This document shows positions 6,935-10,561 of a DNA stretch of 10,561 nt, piece after piece (positions within the stretch are counted from its first letter, which is position 1; every line of letters begins with the position of its first letter). The DNA comes from Desulfobacteraceae bacterium (lineage in GTDB: Bacteria; Desulfobacterota; Desulfobacteria; Desulfobacterales; Desulfobacteraceae): the NCBI GenBank assembly GCA_024225895.1, contig JAAEMC010001144.1, positions 1-10,561 on the forward strand, written 5' to 3'. The position numbers and the translations under genes were made by a program. The notes under the pieces are model-generated. The model ran no database searches. It saw only the letters and a program-made list of their open reading frames with translations, and was not told where the DNA came from.

Positions 6935-7471
6935 CTATCTTTTAAAAATATTTTTTGATGGCACGGCTGTAATTTTTGGGCCAAAACTTTTGATGTTCGG
7001 CAAAGTTGCATTGTGGTGCTCCCGGATCATTTTTGCAGTTGCATGTTCTTTGTCATGGGTGGTGTGGGCATCTGAAACAAGCTGGACTGAATAGCCCAAT
7101 GCCGCGGCACGGCGGGTGGTCGTATCCACACAGAATTCTGAAGCATAACCGCAGATAATCAGGTTTTTTACACTATTCGATTCCAGGATTTCTTTCAGAT
7201 CCGTTCTAAGAAATGAATCAGGTGTGGTTTTCCGTACAAAGAGATCCGTATCTTTCACCACTAATCCGGCCTGCAGTTTCCAGCCATCGCTGTCATATGC
7301 GAGTGGGCCGGATTCTTGCTCATGCTGAATGAAAATAACAGGGATACCGGCATTTCTGGCCTGACCGGTCACCTGGTTTATTTTTTTCACGGTTTTATCT
7401 GCTTCAAAGGGCCTTGGATTTTCATCAAAAAGAGCCTGCTGGACATCAATGACAAGAACTGCTGTGGTCAT
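6935..7471 (-). CDS. Isochorismatase-family cysteine hydrolase
   Basis: Starting at the ATG at 7471, the protein has 178 residues. That start is preferred because AAGGAGA (complement of 7480-7486) lies nine bases upstream. A longer frame to 7507 adds only a basic, non-conserved MKKGFPKRRRKR piece. The family triad is visible: Asp9 in VLVIDVQQALFD, Lys81 in VRKTTPDSF and Cys114 in ICGYASEFCVDTT. This class includes nicotinamidases, isochorismatases and N-carbamoyl amide hydrolases, and most members split small amides. The residues seen do not pick one substrate. It is cytoplasmic and soluble, and is the last gene of the minus-strand block, about 100 bp after the transglutaminase-like gene, so it may have its own promoter. 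Confidence 0.88.
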   Translation of the reverse strand: MTTAVLVIDVQQALFDENPRPFEADKTVKKINQVTGQARNAGIPVIFIQHEQESGPLAYDSDGWKLQAGLVVKDTDLFVRKTTPDSFLRTDLKEILESNSVKNLIICGYASEFCVDTTTRRAAALGYSVQLVSDAHTTHDKEHATAKMIREHHNATLPNIKSFGPKITAVPSKNIFKR

Positions 7472-7533
7472 GCGTTTTCTTCTCCTTTTTGGAAATCCCT
7501 TCTTCAAGAGGCTGGAACTAATTAAAGGGTTTT

Positions 7534-7539
7534 ATTATA
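7534..7539 (-). promoter_or_regulatory. Candidate -10 element for the isochorismatase gene
   Basis: Read on the minus strand this is a perfect TATAAT within the AT-rich 102-bp gap before the gene, about 60 bases upstream of its start codon. No good -35 box is found at 16-18 bases, so this is only a candidate. Confidence 0.3.
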
Positions 7540-7573
7540 GATTAATTATTATTTACAGATGCCGGATCTTCTA

Positions 7574-8344
7574 TCATTTATTGTTCCGGATGGCATCTAT
7601 TTTTTTGTTGGTGCTTTTGCTGATAAATCTAAAGAGTATCCGGACAATGAAGTTGAGTTTGTTAATGGCATTTTCAGATGCATAAAAAGCGCCGATATCA
7701 TCAAATACCCCATGATCGGCAGTGGTAAGATCTTTAACTGCCCCATCATTGACAAATTGGCAAAATGCGTCTGTTTTCCCATCCCATTGAGAAATTCCAT
7801 TTATGTGGGCACCAAATCCGTATGCTTTTTTCTCTGCTGCCAGTCTTGCTTGTGCCTGCTTTGCCAGCTTCAGGTCCAGGACATAGCTGTCAATTTTAAT
7901 CCATTGGCCGTCAATGAGAACTTGGGCAAAGGAATGGTCCACAAAAGGGGTTCCCGGATCAATCACGCCTTCCAGAATCAAGGCGTTGATATTGACAAAA
8001 TGATGTTTGGCAGGAATTCTTTGGGCCCGCATCAGTGCAATCAGCAAAGTGGCTTTTGTATTGCAATACCCCATGCCGGATTTCAGTACATCCGAGGCTT
8101 TTTGATTGTAAAATTTGGATGTAAACCCAAAAGGGATTTTGTCCCTGACAAAATCATGGATTTTCACGGCCTTTTCCCGGTCTGTTTTGGCTCCGGCCGT
8201 TACCTTTTTAGCCCTCTCAACAATGGCGGGGTGATCTGAATCAATGTAAGGGGTTGCCGCTAAAAAATCATTTTTAGCCTCAACTGAAAACGGCAATAGA
8301 AAAAAAAGAATAAAAAAGATGAATAAACACCTGAAATGTGACAT
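7574..8344 (-). CDS. Secreted transglutaminase-like domain protein
   Basis: The 256-residue protein has a clear signal peptide: a very hydrophobic stretch (about 6-20) ending in VEA, with likely cleavage near residue 23. A transglutaminase-like core (about 35-160) follows. The papain-like triad is visible as Cys94 in GMGYCNTKATLLIALMRAQ, His137 in FVDHSFAQVLIDGQWIKID, and Asp152 in the same stretch. KIHDFVRDKIPFG (61-73) is the usual lead-in helix. The product should work in the periplasm or be exported. Bacterial members are mostly thought to be proteases, amidases or cross-linkers, and the substrate is unknown. AGGAGG (complement of 8351-8356), six bases before the ATG, fixes the start. The methyltransferase gene ends 20 bp upstream, so the two are very likely co-transcribed. 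Confidence 0.88.
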   Translation of the reverse strand: MSHFRCLFIFFILFFLLPFSVEAKNDFLAATPYIDSDHPAIVERAKKVTAGAKTDREKAVKIHDFVRDKIPFGFTSKFYNQKASDVLKSGMGYCNTKATLLIALMRAQRIPAKHHFVNINALILEGVIDPGTPFVDHSFAQVLIDGQWIKIDSYVLDLKLAKQAQARLAAEKKAYGFGAHINGISQWDGKTDAFCQFVNDGAVKDLTTADHGVFDDIGAFYASENAINKLNFIVRILFRFISKSTNKKIDAIRNNK

Positions 8345-8364
8345 ATCAATCCTCCTGTTATGGA

Positions 8365-9012
8365 TTAACGCACAAGGGGTTTTTGGGCAAATACATAGGC
8401 CCTGCGGGTCTCAACCTCCACCCCGGGATAGGGTTCTCTTTCAATGGTCTCTATAATATTAAATTCATTTTTTGTCAGTGTATTTTCAATAAAATCCGTA
8501 TTGAAATACATGAAATCAACATCGACTTTTTTATCGAGAAATTCATCGATGTGAATGGTGTCATCGCCTATGTGGTACGTAAATAAAAAAATGCCGCCCG
8601 GCTGCAATACACGAAATATTTCACCAAAGGCAGCATCCACTTGTTCTTTTGTAAAGTGGACAATGGCATAAAAAGCCACCACACCGGCAATGGCATTATT
8701 TTCAAAAGTAAGTTTGAGCATATTTCCTGTTTGGAAATGAATGTCCGGGTATAATTTTTTTGCCTGTTCCAATACTTTTGGGGACAGGTCCATCCCGCAA
8801 ATATCCATGCCAAGATCGGTTAAATATTTTGTTGTCTGGCCAGGTCCGCATCCAAAATCCCAAACCGGTGTTTTACTGCCGATGTCCCTGGTAAACCGCT
8901 TGAGAATTTCCCGGTCCATGGGTTTTTTATCATGCTCCTGGAAGAATGTTTCCGCATATTCTTTGGCCACGGTATTGTAAGTGGTTTCGATCTTTTTTAT
9001 TTCCTGTCCCAT
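8365..9012 (-). CDS. Class I SAM-dependent methyltransferase
   Basis: The 215-residue protein has a Rossmann-like methyltransferase core. Motif I is VWDFGCGPGQT (50-60), the acidic end of strand 2 is GMDLSP (Asp75), GNM (96-98) is motif III, and LQPGGIFLFTYH (136-147) is the post-core motif. It belongs to the broad Methyltransf_11/25-type group acting on small molecules or lipids; the acceptor cannot be told. A weak ribosome site (AAGGA) lies upstream of the ATG. It follows the small membrane-protein gene after 51 bp and precedes the transglutaminase-like gene by 20 bp. Confidence 0.9.
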   Translation of the reverse strand: MGQEIKKIETTYNTVAKEYAETFFQEHDKKPMDREILKRFTRDIGSKTPVWDFGCGPGQTTKYLTDLGMDICGMDLSPKVLEQAKKLYPDIHFQTGNMLKLTFENNAIAGVVAFYAIVHFTKEQVDAAFGEIFRVLQPGGIFLFTYHIGDDTIHIDEFLDKKVDVDFMYFNTDFIENTLTKNEFNIIETIEREPYPGVEVETRRAYVFAQKPLVR

Positions 9013-9063
9013 ATCTATTTATCCTTCTTGTCAACAAATGCCCGTTATGATTGCCAGGCTCGA

Positions 9064-9495
9064 TTATTCTTTTTTATTGGAAAGAATGTGATTGATAACT
9101 TTATATACACCAAAAAATCCCACAGCCAACACAGCCATACCAACAATGAAAACCGTATATCCGTGGGCCGCACCTTTTACGCCTGTAAAATAGCCCAAAG
9201 GTTCTCTTGCACCCATAAATGCACACCAGGCGCCCAGTGGGATCATCAGGATAATGAAACCTGCCAAAACCGCCAACCGCTTGACAAGAGACAGGTTGTC
9301 CAGGTTTCCATTGTCGGGCTCGTAATTTTTTTGTATCAGGTATCTCAATATAAAAAAGGCAATGACCAGCGTAGCCGGTGTCAGTATCAGATCTAAAATC
9401 GTGATTGGTATCCCATACTTCTGACGGATCAACTCGATGACTGCTGCAATTGCCAGAAAGGTCAGTATAAATATTACATTTTGGTATCGGTTCAT
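9064..9495 (-). CDS. Small four-helix membrane protein, function unknown
   Basis: The 143-residue hydrophobic protein has four likely membrane segments, about 5-22, 28-50, 72-95 and 110-133. A polar loop (QKNYEPDNGNLDNLSLVKR) separates the second and third, and a conserved-looking GAREPLGYFTGVKGAAHGY stretch separates the third and fourth. The C-terminus is short and lysine-rich. I do not recognise the family. AGGAAA lies just before the ATG. It sits between the alpha/beta hydrolase and methyltransferase genes on the same strand. Confidence 0.8.
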   Translation of the reverse strand: MNRYQNVIFILTFLAIAAVIELIRQKYGIPITILDLILTPATLVIAFFILRYLIQKNYEPDNGNLDNLSLVKRLAVLAGFIILMIPLGAWCAFMGAREPLGYFTGVKGAAHGYTVFIVGMAVLAVGFFGVYKVINHILSNKKE

Positions 9496-9536
9496 TTTTC
9501 CTGGTGTTTATGAATGAGTCTTTGCTGAAGGGTCAT
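9492..9536 (-). CDS. Possible leader or decayed frame ending on the membrane-protein start
   Basis: A 14-codon frame (MTLQQRLIHKHQEK) ends in a TGA that overlaps the ATG of the downstream membrane-protein gene as ATGA, the classical coupling overlap. The same frame is open further upstream to about 9575 (reading LRQYENLSEDD before the Met) but lacks a good start codon. It could be a tiny coupling peptide, the worn C-terminus of a lost gene, or chance. Confidence 0.2.
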   Translation of the reverse strand: MTLQQRLIHKHQEK

Positions 9537-9587
9537 ATCATCTTCAGACAGATTTTCATACTGCCGGAGGTCCCTAAGACATTAAGC

Positions 9588-10493
9588 CTATAGCAACATA
9601 TCATTATCAAATAAAAGATCTAAAGTAGCCATCCAGTCCATGATCATCGAGACCATGAAGTCCGGCGTTTTTGCCCAGGAGAAATGGTATTTGTTCTTGA
9701 GATTGTGGTCGCCGGGAGACAAATGGAAATGGGTGACATTGGCATTTTTCATCTTTTTGTATAAATGCCGGACCGCGCCGGATGGTGCAAAAAAATCATC
9801 CTCAAATGATATGGAAACAACGGGCAGGTTCAATTGGCTCAACAATAAATCATAATCCAGGGGGCTGTTTAAGATTTCATATCTGCCTGTCCGGCCCTGG
9901 CGCGACCAGTCCCTGATGACATTTTTTGCTTCCAGGCCGCCAAAGCCAAACTTATGCCCCGGCAAATACCCCAACCACTGTGACACAAGAAAGGCAAAAT
10001 TTGTTCCAGCAAGGACTTTGAAGCAATCCGGGAAACTATAGCCTTTATAATAAACTGAGTTGGCTGTAATAAGAATGAGGCCCGAAAGCTTGTATTCCTT
10101 TTGATGGCTCAGGTAAAGCGAGCTCAACTGGCCGCCCAGGCTGTGTCCGAGTATGAATATTTTATTTTCAAAAAATTTTGTTTTCACGGCTTTTATGACG
10201 GCAGGCCAGTCATAATGGATCATTTCATAGTAGCCGAAATTATGCTTTTTGGATGCCCGGACCGATGAAGTGCCAATCCCCCGAAGATCCGTTGTAACGA
10301 CATTAAATCCTTTTGCAGTAAGGCTGCGGGCAAATAAATCATAAAACCTTGCATTCACCCCCATTGCAGGAAAGCAGATGATGACAGGGGCGGATGAACC
10401 TTCCTGCGGTTTGAAAACGGTTGCGGATGATGTTATGCCGTCTTCGGCTTGAATATCGATGGTTGCCTGATCAATTGTTTTGTCTTTAGGCAT
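9588..10493 (-). CDS. Alpha/beta-fold hydrolase (serine hydrolase)
   Basis: The 301-residue protein has the alpha/beta-hydrolase fold. A short N-terminal beta part is followed by PVIICFPAMGVNARFYD (36-52, oxyanion-loop region), TTDLRGIGTSS (67-77), the nucleophile elbow GHSLGG with Ser118, an acid in SFEDDFFAP (Asp232 or Asp233), and a late His in NKYHFSWAK (His270; His263 is an alternative). A helical lid lies between roughly 145 and 210. There is no signal peptide, so it is likely a cytoplasmic esterase, lipase-like or amide hydrolase of unknown substrate. An AGAGGA site (complement of 10503-10508) precedes the ATG. It is the first complete gene of the minus-strand block; the next gene starts 92 bp downstream. 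Confidence 0.9.
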   Translation of the reverse strand: MPKDKTIDQATIDIQAEDGITSSATVFKPQEGSSAPVIICFPAMGVNARFYDLFARSLTAKGFNVVTTDLRGIGTSSVRASKKHNFGYYEMIHYDWPAVIKAVKTKFFENKIFILGHSLGGQLSSLYLSHQKEYKLSGLILITANSVYYKGYSFPDCFKVLAGTNFAFLVSQWLGYLPGHKFGFGGLEAKNVIRDWSRQGRTGRYEILNSPLDYDLLLSQLNLPVVSISFEDDFFAPSGAVRHLYKKMKNANVTHFHLSPGDHNLKNKYHFSWAKTPDFMVSMIMDWMATLDLLFDNDMLL

Positions 10494-10521
10494 AAATTTT
10501 TTCCTCTTTTTTCAGGCTCTG

Positions 10522-10560
10522 TTATCCATTTTCATTCAATTTTTTGTCGAACACCCGTTG
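10522..10560 (-). CDS. Possible 3' end of an upstream minus-strand gene
   Basis: One minus-strand frame entering from the window edge reads QRVFDKKLNENG and then stops, 28 bp before the alpha/beta hydrolase start. The composition is plausible for a hydrophilic C-terminus and the spacing fits an operon. Twelve codons are too few to be sure, and the other frames also stop soon after. Confidence 0.25.
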   Translation of the reverse strand, partial: QRVFDKKLNENG

Positions 10561-10561
10561 C

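Noticed and set aside
6852..7094. Plus-strand open frame starting MRKDEKNAKLTQLEIEPG
   Set aside because: Most of it runs antisense through the 3' half of the isochorismatase gene. The part before 6935 has no ribosome site and no recognisable motif.
7472..7507. Longer isochorismatase start adding MKKGFPKRRRKR
   Set aside because: The ribosome site for the ATG at 7471 lies inside this stretch, and the family normally begins with the TTAVLVIDVQ strand.
7559..7606. Hairpin (GATGCC/GGCATC) followed by a T-run on the plus strand, like a terminator
   Set aside because: The T-run and one arm are the coding end of the minus-strand transglutaminase-like gene. No plus-strand gene runs into it, and on the minus strand no T-run follows.
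7559..8239. 226-codon plus-strand frame
   Set aside because: It is antisense to the transglutaminase-like gene, which has a signal peptide, a catalytic triad and an ideal ribosome site. The plus frame is Cys-rich with no family features.

Overview
The window is a bacterial chromosomal segment of moderate GC. Two gene blocks face each other. Genes are compact, with many ideal AGGAGG-type ribosome binding sites. The content (a tripartite TRAP transporter beside amidohydrolases, then scattered housekeeping-like hydrolases) and the protein style suggest a marine or saline, probably anaerobic, Desulfobacterota-type bacterium (Desulfobacteraceae-like). That placement is a weak inference; no marker gene here proves it.

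Plus-strand block (1-6692). In order: the 3' part of a class I PLP aminotransferase, a creatinase-like M24 protein that reads as ectoine hydrolase (DoeA/EutD), an M20D amidohydrolase, a TRAP transporter (periplasmic binding protein, small membrane subunit, large membrane subunit) and a small ATP-binding universal stress protein. The last four match the order of teaABCD, the ectoine uptake operon with its UspA-type regulator. The binding protein keeps the Glu, Arg and Asn that I recall as ligand contacts in TeaA. The proposed route is: ectoine enters through TeaABC, DoeA opens the ring to N-acetyl-2,4-diaminobutyrate, the M20D enzyme removes the acetyl group (a job normally done by the unrelated AstE-like DoeB/EutE), and the aminotransferase may start on diaminobutyrate. 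A perfect 12-bp hairpin separates the binding-protein gene from the membrane-subunit genes and probably sets their relative expression. No regulator, hydroxyectoine (eutABC) gene or semialdehyde dehydrogenase is visible in the window.

Junction (6693-6934). There is no intact gene. A short broken reading frame just after the stress-protein gene resembles the N-terminus of a threonine-dehydratase-like enzyme, the family of EutB, and may be a decayed remnant.

Minus-strand block (6935-10561). Read from right to left: possibly the tail of another gene, an alpha/beta hydrolase, a small four-helix membrane protein, a class I SAM methyltransferase, a secreted transglutaminase-like protein and an isochorismatase-family hydrolase. 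Short gaps between most of them suggest co-transcription. They have no evident link to the ectoine block, and their shared role is unknown.
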